From: Spirosoma endbachense
GTDB lineage: Bacteria; Bacteroidota; Bacteroidia; Cytophagales; Spirosomataceae
NCBI RefSeq assembly: GCF_010233585.1
Contig: NZ_CP045997.1
Location: 434,001 to 498,000, forward strand
Length of the DNA: 64,000 bases
Direction of reading: 5' to 3'
Each line of letters opens with the position of its first letter. The stretch's first letter is position 1. The notes under the pieces were generated by a model, which saw nothing but the letters and a program-made list of their open reading frames with translations, was not told the origin of the DNA and did not search any database. Of this stretch, positions 9,583-17,712 are shown one piece after another. Both the position numbers and the translations under genes were made by a program.

Positions 9583-10632
9583 TTATTTGGGCATATTCAG
9601 CAGGAAGCCAATTGTAAAATTAGAATCCCAGTCGAACACGAACTGATCGCAGCCAGTCGCATCGGCAATGGCTTTGTAGATGTTTAACCCCGCTTTCGAC
9701 TTCGCATTGTCTAACTTATAAGCCGAAGGTGCGTCGAGGACCGTATAGCGTTCTTTGTCTTTTCTGACGGATTTTGCCAGCTCAAATGGCACCCCACCAA
9801 TAATGAAGCAGGTTTTGCGGTGGTCTTCCGGCACTTGTTTGGCCTTGGCCGTTACTTCTGTTGTTACCGTCTCATCGCTGGTTCCATTCTGAAAATATTT
9901 GGCGCCATAGGTTTCCAGCGCTTTGGTCGAGCTACCTTCTTTCCAGGAAATTTTGGTGTTACCTGAGCCAATATCGACAACGAACGAATTGTTGTAATAG
10001 TCAGCGGGTAGGACCGACTTAAGCCCCAGCGAACCTTCCTGCTCAGGCGTAACGGTGTTTACAAAGTAATTCAGCGACTTCAGCGCTTTGATAATTTTCT
10101 GCGTGCCGTCGGCTTTTACCGCTCCTGAACTTACAACGAAGTGGATATCGCGACCACTTACCCCAAAATCGAGCATTTTGCCGATGTAACTTTTTAACCC
10201 CGACCGGATATCATCGTCCGAAGCCATGTTTTCAATGACCAGGCTATTGCCGAACTCCGCTTTTTCGAGTTTCCAGTTTTTCTGATCATCGACCCGGATA
10301 ATGAAGGAGTTGAATCCACTGGCACCTAGCTCCACAACGCCCTTAAGTTTCCCACCGTTGGGGGCAGGGGGCGTATAGGTGAATGACCGACTCGACCCAC
10401 CACTCGTTGCCTCGCCTGATGAAGCCGAGTTATTATCGGAAGCCGATGACTCGTCGGCCGAAGTAGACGATCCCTGCTCGTCCGATTTGGGGAGCGTAGC
10501 GGATTCTTCTGATTGTTTCGGCGCAATTTTGCGCAGGGCTTCACTACCACCGAAATACCGGAACCCGAAGAAAATAGCGGCCAGAATCAGGGCCGTGATT
10601 AGCAGCCGACCGGCTACAGTTAAACGTTGCAT
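9583..10632 (-). CDS. Membrane-anchored actin-fold (Ppx/GppA-like) protein of unknown function
   Basis: The ATG at 10632 gives 349 residues: MQRLTVAGR, a single membrane helix (about 8-27), a Ser/Asp-rich low-complexity linker (about 38-88), then a domain with actin-fold (ASKHA) hallmarks. These are a phosphate-1-like strand-loop ELGASGFNSF (101-110), a phosphate-2-like DIGSGNTK (220-227) and a late GG turn (279-280), in the order seen in Ppx/GppA phosphatases. TPEQEG near 195-200 recalls the Ppx SGEEEA region. The Ppx C-terminal HD domain is absent. Whether the domain is cytoplasmic or periplasmic is unclear; an ATPase facing the periplasm would be odd. It is the last gene of a three-gene leftward group with two coiled-coil proteins. 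Function not recognised. Confidence 0.75.
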   Translation of the reverse strand: MQRLTVAGRLLITALILAAIFFGFRYFGGSEALRKIAPKQSEESATLPKSDEQGSSTSADESSASDNNSASSGEATSGGSSRSFTYTPPAPNGGKLKGVVELGASGFNSFIIRVDDQKNWKLEKAEFGNSLVIENMASDDDIRSGLKSYIGKMLDFGVSGRDIHFVVSSGAVKADGTQKIIKALKSLNYFVNTVTPEQEGSLGLKSVLPADYYNNSFVVDIGSGNTKISWKEGSSTKALETYGAKYFQNGTSDETVTTEVTAKAKQVPEDHRKTCFIIGGVPFELAKSVRKDKERYTVLDAPSAYKLDNAKSKAGLNIYKAIADATGCDQFVFDWDSNFTIGFLLNMPK

Positions 10633-10665
10633 ATGTTGAAAGGATGAAAGAGTGAACGAATAAAC

Positions 10666-10706
10666 GAGTGAAAGAGCAACTAAATGGCTCATTTGCTCTT
10701 TCACTC
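10666..10706 (-). repeat. 14-bp hairpin between two genes of the unknown three-gene cluster
   Basis: Perfect 14-bp arms (10666-10679 and 10693-10706) enclose a 13-nt loop within an 82-nt gap. GAGTGAA-like motifs are repeated beside it. It could be an RNA processing or attenuation site; there is no T run for strong termination. Confidence 0.6.
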
Positions 10707-10714
10707 ATAGGTGA

Positions 10715-11728
10715 TTAATCGAGCAGATTCCGATACCCGGCGTCTTTCTGCGGATTTGGGCCTAAATTAAGGGGTTGAGCGGGTGCATCGAGTTGCACCA
10801 TTTTGAATTCACCTTTATTGTAAGCTTCCAGCAGAGCTTCGCCTTTATCGGAGAGAATCCCGTTCTGAATATCTACCCCATTGATGAAGTCCATCGAGAG
10901 ATCCATCGCCCGCTTCATTTCGCCAAGTTTCATGCTCATATCGTCCTGAATATATTCCATGGACTGGTCGAAGTAAAACTTCTTGTCCGGATCGCCTTTA
11001 AAGATACTAACGGCCGTTTTGAGCGCGTTAGAACTATCTTTAACAATCTGGTATTCAGTTTCTTTGAGCCGAACTTTGATTTCAGTTTCCTTAATAATAT
11101 AATCGGCGCTCTGGTTCACTTTTTCCATGAAGGCCAGCACGTTTTTCATATTCCGCTGAAGAGGCAGCAACTTTTCGTTCATTTCCTGCAAACCAGCGCC
11201 CTCGATGGTGGCCAGTTGAGCCGTTTCGCGCATACCAGGCTTGTCGCTTAAGGAGTTCGCTTTATTGGCTTCGGCAAACTTCTGCTTAATGGTCTCATTG
11301 TTTTCACCGATTTTCTTGTTCAGTTTAACCAGTTGCCCCGCCAGAATATTAATTTGACCCTGCATTTTCTCCCGTTTGTCTTTCAAATCCTGAATGTAGA
11401 TTTTCATGATCGCAATGGGATTCAGTTGAATTACCGTACCGGTAAGGCTGCGCATGAGGGTTTTGAACAGGAAGAATACCGCTGTCCGAACATCTTTACT
11501 GGTGAACAGGAAAATCAGAGCGCCCAATGCGCCGAGCAGGAGAGCCAGTTCGAGCACGTTCGAAGTAGCTCTGATTAGAAATTCAATGATTCGGTTGAAA
11601 TAAACGAGCCCGAAACCGGCAATACCGGCCAGGGTAATCATGCCCAGAATACCTTCGGGGCGGCTCCAGAACGAACGCTTTTCCACGTCCGTATTACCAC
11701 CAAGTTGCGAAAAATCAGGAGTAGCCAT
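10715..11728 (-). CDS. Two-TM coiled-coil membrane protein of unknown function
   Basis: A 337-residue protein with two clear membrane helices (about 27-44 and 58-76), an amphipathic stretch (about 80-95), then a long charged helical region (about 110-260) with heptad-like spacing and many Glu/Lys residues. It ends in a Pro/Asn-rich tail. The architecture recalls PspA- or TelA-like envelope-stress proteins, but no diagnostic family motif is seen, so this is only resemblance. It lies between the proline-linker coiled-coil gene (84 nt upstream) and the actin-fold gene (82 nt downstream), all on one strand, which suggests a shared complex. Confidence 0.72.
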   Translation of the reverse strand: MATPDFSQLGGNTDVEKRSFWSRPEGILGMITLAGIAGFGLVYFNRIIEFLIRATSNVLELALLLGALGALIFLFTSKDVRTAVFFLFKTLMRSLTGTVIQLNPIAIMKIYIQDLKDKREKMQGQINILAGQLVKLNKKIGENNETIKQKFAEANKANSLSDKPGMRETAQLATIEGAGLQEMNEKLLPLQRNMKNVLAFMEKVNQSADYIIKETEIKVRLKETEYQIVKDSSNALKTAVSIFKGDPDKKFYFDQSMEYIQDDMSMKLGEMKRAMDLSMDFINGVDIQNGILSDKGEALLEAYNKGEFKMVQLDAPAQPLNLGPNPQKDAGYRNLLD

Positions 11729-11812
11729 TGTTTAGTGTTATCAGTTTAAGGTCATTTAGTCTTCAATGAGTTTGCTCAGTTTAAATCAACTGAAAATGTA
11801 GTCACTGGAAAC

Positions 11813-12517
11813 TTACTTTAAATACTGCGTTATTTTGGTGATGTCGTTTTTGATTTGTTCTGTGTAATGCGCGAATGTCACTTCGTAGTTTTGTCGGTTC
11901 TGCGTGATTTTACCGCTTTGATCCGTGATTTCGCCACCGATAGCTGTTAGCCGATCGGTATTGGCACTGATCTTCTGTTGAATCTCTACCAACTGCTTGG
12001 CCAGTGCTTCATTTTCGGTTTGCAAGCGTTTCTGCTCATTCTGCAAACCACCAACCCGATCAGCAAGCGCAGCATCGACACTTTTTGCGAAAGCATCCCG
12101 GTCGTTATTCAGCGCTGCAATATACTGATTCGCGGTTTTAGTCAATGCGGCAATATCACCGGAACCGCCCAGAGCCTTAAAACTAGCCCAGGCCGCCTGA
12201 TACTGCTTGTCTTCGGGAAGGCCCAGATTGGCCAGACTCCGCAGCGTTTCCCGATACTCGAAATAGTCGGGGCCCGGCGGATTGTTCTGTGCCAGTACAT
12301 TGGCCAGGTGTTCGGCAAACTTGGGGTCTACTGAACCCGTACCTACCGGTGCCGGAGGTATCGGTTGAGTTGGCCCTGGAGTTGGCGAATTGGTTGCTGC
12401 CGGACGTGGCGTTGTTGGTGTTGGGGCAGCGGGTGTTCCGGCTGCAACGCCTGACACTTCTTCTTTAACGAAGAAATTCAGAATCTTTTGACCAAGCGAT
12501 TTATCAGGTTCTGGCAT
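11813..12517 (-). CDS. Proline-linker coiled-coil protein of unknown function
   Basis: Starting at ATG 12517 gives 234 residues; the in-frame upstream extension has no coding character. A short amphipathic head (about 6-18, KSLGQKILNFFVKEE) is followed by a Pro/Thr/Ala-rich linker (about 20-65). A helical domain (about 70-145) and a C-terminal coiled coil (about 150-225, rich in Gln/Glu/Asn) follow. There is no signal peptide or membrane helix, so it is probably cytoplasmic or peripheral. It is the first gene of the leftward cluster with the two membrane proteins. Function not recognised. Confidence 0.7.
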   Translation of the reverse strand: MPEPDKSLGQKILNFFVKEEVSGVAAGTPAAPTPTTPRPAATNSPTPGPTQPIPPAPVGTGSVDPKFAEHLANVLAQNNPPGPDYFEYRETLRSLANLGLPEDKQYQAAWASFKALGGSGDIAALTKTANQYIAALNNDRDAFAKSVDAALADRVGGLQNEQKRLQTENEALAKQLVEIQQKISANTDRLTAIGGEITDQSGKITQNRQNYEVTFAHYTEQIKNDITKITQYLK

Positions 12518-12670
12518 AGTTTGTCTGTCATTACGGGGACGCCCGTGTTGTAAAAGACTGAACAATGTTACGAGGTTCAGGTCAATCCCGCAATATCAGA
12601 TTTGGCCGAACGGTTGCGGGGCCTGACAAATTGTCCTGGGACGGGCCGAATGTTTGGCTGTCTATTCGGT

Positions 12671-13348
12671 TTATTCCTTTACCCACTCCGCCATTCGTTT
12701 TCGGAACTTATCGACTTTGGGTTCCGAAACAAGATGGATGTATAGGCTGTAGGGGTGTTGTCGATAATAATCCTGATGATACATTTCGGCGGGATAGAAT
12801 GCAACGAATGGAACCACTTGGGTGACAATAGGCGCTTTGTGATTTTTCGAATCACGCCGAATAGCAGCGTCAATTCTGGATTTTTCGGCTGGTGTTCGAT
12901 AAAAAGCAACGGAGCGATAGTGTTTACCTATATCGGGCCCCTGGCGGTTAAGTTCCGTCGCATCATGACCGGCAAAAAAAGCGTCCAGCAATGTGTCATA
13001 GGAAAGGATAGTCGGGTCGTAATAGATTTGTACGGATTCGGCATGACCCGTTTGATCCGTCCCTACCTGCTCATACGTTGGGTATTCGAGGTCACCACCG
13101 GCATAACCCGAAACCACGGCCCGAACTCCTTTCAGCGACTTCATTTCTTCTTCGGTTGCCCAGAAACAGCCCCCTGCAAATGTAGCAGTGGCCTCGCCAG
13201 ACGTTAAAACAGGAAGGGTCGCCAGACGAGTGTCGACTGGGTTGGTGTTTTCTGCCGCTGTGCTGGTCGGCGCCTTATTACAGGCTGTAAAGAGCAGCGT
13301 ATAAACGACCAGCAGGCTCAAAGCGAATCGTATGTTTTTCCAATACAT
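12671..13348 (-). CDS. msrA: Peptide methionine sulfoxide reductase MsrA (lipoprotein)
   Basis: MsrA reduces methionine-S-sulfoxide in proteins. The catalytic motif GGCFW is present, followed by family blocks VSGYAGG, HAESVQIYYDP, GPDIGKHYRSVAFY and HQDYY. The start at 13348 gives 225 residues with a lipoprotein signal peptide and lipobox LFTAC (lipid Cys23). This MsrA is thus predicted to be exported and anchored in the envelope rather than cytoplasmic. An alternative ATG at 13363 adds five residues. The usual thioredoxin or MsrB partner is not adjacent. It lies upstream of the unknown coiled-coil cluster on the same strand, separated by 153 nt. Confidence 0.93.
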   Translation of the reverse strand: MYWKNIRFALSLLVVYTLLFTACNKAPTSTAAENTNPVDTRLATLPVLTSGEATATFAGGCFWATEEEMKSLKGVRAVVSGYAGGDLEYPTYEQVGTDQTGHAESVQIYYDPTILSYDTLLDAFFAGHDATELNRQGPDIGKHYRSVAFYRTPAEKSRIDAAIRRDSKNHKAPIVTQVVPFVAFYPAEMYHQDYYRQHPYSLYIHLVSEPKVDKFRKRMAEWVKE

Positions 13349-13418
13349 GAAAATGTCAGTCATTGCTCTTATAACACGAGAATTGGAGTCAGGATTCCGA
13401 TTCGGGGAATTCAACTAG

Positions 13419-13490
13419 CCTTTCGTCCAAAGCCGTGCCATGGTTTCTAATGTTGCAAAAACTAACCGTGGCACGGCTTTGGACGAAAGG
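13419..13490. repeat. Long foldback sequence upstream of msrA
   Basis: Two 22-nt perfect inverted arms (13419-13440 and 13469-13490) extend inward by 5 more base pairs including one G-U, leaving a loop of about 18 nt. It sits between the divergently transcribed msrA and miaE genes. No T run or coding content is seen. Confidence 0.8.
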
Positions 13491-13505
13491 TTTGCTCTAT
13501 TTTAA

Positions 13506-13632
13506 GTGAGGTCAGGTTCTTCAACCTGACCCAGTGGTTTCCCGAAGCGTATACTGCCTGAACGACGAGGTTTTGAGAATCGCACGGCGAACCGTCCTCG
13601 CCGTGTCGGTTTCTTATAACCAACACCACATC
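13506..13632. repeat. Dispersed intergenic element, copy 1
   Basis: About 127 bp closely similar to 28262-28519. Shared parts in order are: a GTGAGGTCAGGT/ACCTGACC hairpin (13510-13531 here), a GAACGACGAGGTTTTGAGAATCGCA-like block, one CGGCGAACCGTC unit, and an ACACCACATC end. Here the unit is single and its flank forms a CACGGCGA/TCGCCGTG hairpin. It is non-coding and perhaps a MITE or REP-type repeat. Confidence 0.75.
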
Positions 13633-13758
13633 TTTAAGAAACCGACATCAACAGCCATTGCTTTACTGACTAAGTCACGGATCAATAACATCGACTATTG
13701 CCAATGGTTTCTTTGCGAATCAGCCTTGGCGTTCACGGGCAATACGTCTGTTCGTACG

Positions 13759-13766
13759 TATCTTTG
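13759..13766 (+). promoter_or_regulatory. Candidate Bacteroidota -7 element for miaE
   Basis: TATCTTTG matches the Bacteroidota -7 consensus TAnnTTTG exactly and lies 24 nt before the chosen miaE ATG. A convincing -33 TTTG at normal spacing is not seen. Confidence 0.45.
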
Positions 13767-13790
13767 TTGCTGCATACTGACTCAATTGCT

Positions 13791-14387
13791 ATGTCGCTTA
13801 CAACCCTAGGCCTCGAACTGCCCACCGATCCACGCTGGGTGAACATCGCCGAAATGAACATCGGCGATATTTTGATCGATCACGCATATTGCGAACAGAA
13901 AGCAGCTTCGTCGTGTATCTCGCTCATCGTTCAATATTCTGACAAAGAGGAGCTGGTTGAGGTGCTGACACCAGTAGTTGCTGAAGAGTGGGGGCATTTT
14001 CAACGGGTTTTGAAAGAACTTCGCAAGCGTAATATTCCCCTCGGCCGTCAGCGTAAGGATGAGTATGTTAATCAGTTAAGGGCACGATTACGCCGGTCGA
14101 TTGGCGATCAGAAAGAACAACTGATGGACAACCTGTTACTAAACGCCCTGATTGAAGCCCGAAGCTGCGAACGCTTTAAAATCCTCTCTGAACACATTGC
14201 CGACGAGAGTTTACGGAAATTTTACCGTGAACTGATGATCTCCGAAGCGGGCCACTACCGCAATTTCATCGAGCTGGCCGAAACATACATACCCGCTGAA
14301 CGCGTACGGGAGCGATGGAAGGAGTTTCTGGCCGTTGAAGCTGATATTATAGCGAATCTGGAAGTTCGGGGCGACCGGATGCACTGA
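13791..14387 (+). CDS. miaE: tRNA-(ms2io6A)-hydroxylase MiaE
   Basis: A 198-residue ferritin-like diiron enzyme that hydroxylates the isopentenyl group of ms2i6A37 in tRNA. The candidate metal ligands are all present in the expected helical pattern: E35, E66 and H69 in EEWGH, E122, E152 and H155 in EAGH. The ATG at 13791 was chosen because it starts directly before the first conserved helix and follows a good -7 element; a longer in-frame extension lacks homologous character. No miaA or miaB is adjacent. The gene is followed by the AddB-like gene on the same strand with a 38-nt gap. Confidence 0.9.
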   Translation: MSLTTLGLELPTDPRWVNIAEMNIGDILIDHAYCEQKAASSCISLIVQYSDKEELVEVLTPVVAEEWGHFQRVLKELRKRNIPLGRQRKDEYVNQLRARLRRSIGDQKEQLMDNLLLNALIEARSCERFKILSEHIADESLRKFYRELMISEAGHYRNFIELAETYIPAERVRERWKEFLAVEADIIANLEVRGDRMH

Positions 14388-14425
14388 AATAGTTGCTCAG
14401 GAAAGAGCCCTGTTGACGTGAGTCA

Positions 14426-17400
14426 GTGCCCGACAAGTTGTACCTTTACTGTGCGACTAACCATAACGTTCATTTGACTTTTCTTCAACAAACGGCTCAG
14501 CGAATTTTTGACACGCACGGTCCCAGCCTTAGCGATGTTTGGGTTATTTTGCCTACCCGACGGGCAGTGTCCGTCTTTCTTGATGAGCTGGCAACGCTTT
14601 CAGATCGACCATTTCTGGCCCCCCATGCGTTAGCCGTCGATGACTTTATAACGCAGGCGGCTGGTCTACAGCTGGTTGATTCCGTAAGTTTATTGTTTGA
14701 ACTCTACGACGTTTTCCGGGAGATCGATCCGTTGGTTGAATTCGAGCAATTTATCGGCTGGGCATCCGTCCTGCTGGCCGACTTCGACCGGATCGATCAG
14801 TACCTGATCGATCCCCCTGAGCTGTTTAGCTACCTGACCGCAGCCAAAGCACTCGAACGATGGCAGGTGGATCGACCGGCTTCCGCAAAACCAATTCTGG
14901 AAACGGCCGGTACAAATCGGTACTTTAAACTCTTCGAAAACCTTCAGATAGCCTATCATGCATTGCAAAAACGCCTGACCGATCAGGGACTTGCTTATCG
15001 GGGCATGGCCTATCGGTTGCTCGCCCAGAATGTCGACGTACTGATACGGGATAATCTAAGCTATGAACGTGTCTATTTTGTGGGCTTCAACGCACTGAGT
15101 CGAGCCGAGGAGCACATTGTTCGCGTGTTGGTTGATGCGAATAAAGCTGAATTGATCTGGGATGCCGATCAATATTACATCCGTGACTGGGGGCAGGAAG
15201 CGGGTGAATTTTTGCGCCGATACCGCGAAAATGGCTGGTTCTTCTCGAAAAAGAACCGCGAAGACCTGAGTCAACTGTCTAATAATCTGCTCGGTACCGA
15301 AAAAAATATTCGTGTCGTTGGTGTTCCCAATGCCAGTATGCAGGCGAAGGTAGCCGGAAAGCTTTATGCCGACTGGGGTCGGGAGCAGAGGAGCGAACCG
15401 ACCAAAAAGACAGCCATTGTGCTGGCTGATGAAACGTTACTGATGCCCGTCCTCTACGCCCTGGATGAGAGCGTTACCGACCTGAACGTAACGATGGGTT
15501 TATCCTTACGCAGTTCATTGCTGTTCACGCTGGTTGATACTCTGTTTGAGATGCAGCGCACCGTGCATGAGTTCCGAACAAAGGACGGGCGTGATCTGCG
15601 CATTCCGAAATACCACCACCGGCATGTTGTCAAGGTCCTGAATCATCCGTTCGTTAAGCAATACGAGCGGATTCGGGCGTTGCAGTGGCCGGGAGGTGTG
15701 CAGGAAACGGGCGAGATTCTGCCCCCGGAGCCTTTGTTTCAGTGGATTTCAAAAACCATCGTAAAAGATCAGCGCGTATACCTCACCGAAGAGGATATGC
15801 ACGAATTAGGCCAGCATGATCCGTTGATTCAGGTGCTGTTTGCGCGCTGGCCAAATGAGGAACCGATGAAGGCAATTCGCAGTTTGTATGACCTGATCGA
15901 ATTGCTTCGTGATGTATACCGGACTAGCCAGGATGCCATTGAAATCGAATACCTGTACCTGTTCTTTACGCTGCTTAAACAACTGGAGGCAACTCTTGAG
16001 CGACAGACTGAATCCGGAAATGCCGAAACGGCCGTCACGGTGCGTAGCTTCCGGCAGTTTCTGTATGAGTTGATTCGACAGACGAGTATTCCATTCACGA
16101 GCGAAGGGAAGAGCCAGTTGCAGGTCATGGGTATGCTCGAAACGCGGGCTCTGGACTTTGAACGGGTTATTATTCTGTCCGTAAACGAAGGCATTCTACC
16201 CCAATCCCGTAAACTGAATTCGCTGATTCCCTTTGACATTGCTCAGGAACTAGGGCTGCCTACCTATCGCGACCAGGAAGCCGTTATGGCGTATCACTTC
16301 TACCGATTGCTGCAGCGGGCCAGCGATATTGTGCTGTTGCATACGACCTCAACCGATGCCTATGGAAACAGCAAGGGCGAACCCAGTCGGTTTATCCGGC
16401 AGATTGAGCATGAACTGGTTCCTCGTTCAAATGGCCTTATTCGGATTACGCATCCAACGGTTCGTTTTGGCCGAACGGGTATAAATCAATTGGCCGATAC
16501 ATCCGATCTGAGCGTTCCTAAAACAGAAAGCGTTCGGGCGGATCTAATCAAGCTGCTGACAACAAAGGGGTTATATCCCTCGTATCTGAATCAATTTGTT
16601 ACGTGTTCCATGCGGTTTTATTTCAGCCGGATCGTGAACATCAGCGAAGAAGAAGAAATAGAGGAAAAGATGGGAGCCGCCGAATTCGGAAGCTGGCTTC
16701 ATAAGGTGCTCGAACGACTGGATATTGATTACCGGCTGAAAGGGAAACCTGTCGACGAATCAATTGTACGGCAGTTGCTGGAAGAGGAATTTGCCTCATC
16801 GATGAAAGGCCGGGTTATTGAATCGGGCATGAACCTGCTCCTATACGATCTGGCTAAGAAACTGATGCTCGACTTCTATCGGCAGCAAAGTGATCAGGTA
16901 GGACTAACGGTTATTGGCACCGAACAAACCCTCGAAACATACCTCGATGTGCCACTCACGAATGGCCAGTCAATCCGGGTGCGCATCGCCGGAAAAATTG
17001 ACCGTATTGAACGCTTCGGCGACCAGATCCGTATTGTGGATTATAAAACTGGGAAGGTCGATTTGCCCGATAAAGCGCCCAAAGATCTGGCCGAAAAGCT
17101 CCTGAATGACGGTAAGGAAGACAAAATGAGGCAGCTATGGCTCTACCGGTATCTGGCACTCAAAAATATTCGCGACCACGGCGGATTGCCCCGTGACAAA
17201 GCAAAACGAAACATCTATCCGGCTGCTAATCTGCCCGTTGAAGCTGGGTTTTATTCATTCAGAGACCTCAAGGGCGGCTTCAAAACTAATCCAGTTACTT
17301 TCGGAGCCGATGATAGCCCAGCGCAGTATATCCATGATTCGGAAGAATTGCTGCGGGCCTTGGTCCAGAAAATGCTCGACCCTACTGAGCCGTTCCGCAA

Positions 17401-17458
17401 AACAGATCAGCTGGAAATGTGTCAGTATTGTGATTTTAAGGGAATCTGCGGCCGATAG
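14426..17458 (+). CDS. AddB/RexB-like PD-(D/E)XK nuclease with Fe-S cluster
   Basis: A 1010-residue protein resembling the AddB subunit of helicase-nucleases used in recombination repair. The N-terminal half is a helicase-like scaffold (ILPTRRAVSVFLDEL near the start, then an inactive-helicase-type core). The C-terminal nuclease has D859 in GKIDRI plus D872 and K874 in VDYKTGK. Cys residues C727, C999, C1002 and C1008 match the C...CxxCxxxxxC arrangement that binds a [4Fe-4S] cluster in AddB. The start is a GTG at 14426, since a stop codon lies 12 nt upstream and no ATG fits. The partner helicase AddA is not in the neighbourhood. Confidence 0.87.
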   Translation: MPDKLYLYCATNHNVHLTFLQQTAQRIFDTHGPSLSDVWVILPTRRAVSVFLDELATLSDRPFLAPHALAVDDFITQAAGLQLVDSVSLLFELYDVFREIDPLVEFEQFIGWASVLLADFDRIDQYLIDPPELFSYLTAAKALERWQVDRPASAKPILETAGTNRYFKLFENLQIAYHALQKRLTDQGLAYRGMAYRLLAQNVDVLIRDNLSYERVYFVGFNALSRAEEHIVRVLVDANKAELIWDADQYYIRDWGQEAGEFLRRYRENGWFFSKKNREDLSQLSNNLLGTEKNIRVVGVPNASMQAKVAGKLYADWGREQRSEPTKKTAIVLADETLLMPVLYALDESVTDLNVTMGLSLRSSLLFTLVDTLFEMQRTVHEFRTKDGRDLRIPKYHHRHVVKVLNHPFVKQYERIRALQWPGGVQETGEILPPEPLFQWISKTIVKDQRVYLTEEDMHELGQHDPLIQVLFARWPNEEPMKAIRSLYDLIELLRDVYRTSQDAIEIEYLYLFFTLLKQLEATLERQTESGNAETAVTVRSFRQFLYELIRQTSIPFTSEGKSQLQVMGMLETRALDFERVIILSVNEGILPQSRKLNSLIPFDIAQELGLPTYRDQEAVMAYHFYRLLQRASDIVLLHTTSTDAYGNSKGEPSRFIRQIEHELVPRSNGLIRITHPTVRFGRTGINQLADTSDLSVPKTESVRADLIKLLTTKGLYPSYLNQFVTCSMRFYFSRIVNISEEEEIEEKMGAAEFGSWLHKVLERLDIDYRLKGKPVDESIVRQLLEEEFASSMKGRVIESGMNLLLYDLAKKLMLDFYRQQSDQVGLTVIGTEQTLETYLDVPLTNGQSIRVRIAGKIDRIERFGDQIRIVDYKTGKVDLPDKAPKDLAEKLLNDGKEDKMRQLWLYRYLALKNIRDHGGLPRDKAKRNIYPAANLPVEAGFYSFRDLKGGFKTNPVTFGADDSPAQYIHDSEELLRALVQKMLDPTEPFRKTDQLEMCQYCDFKGICGR

Positions 17459-17712
17459 CTAAATAGGCTTGATAAGTGTTAGCCGCTTATCGTAATTTAC
17501 CTGCCCGAAACTGCGGTAAGTGACTAATTTTCAATTTGTTTCTTGGTGAGGTATACACCAACAGATGCCGGAAAAGCAGTACGGTATTTTAGGCGATTTG
17601 TGAGAAGGCTTTCGATCAATTTCTGATTGAGCCAACGACCTGAACGAAATGAGTAGTAATTGAATGACTGGTTGCGACGACTAAATTCACGTTACTTAAA
17701 CTCCTTACCCGC

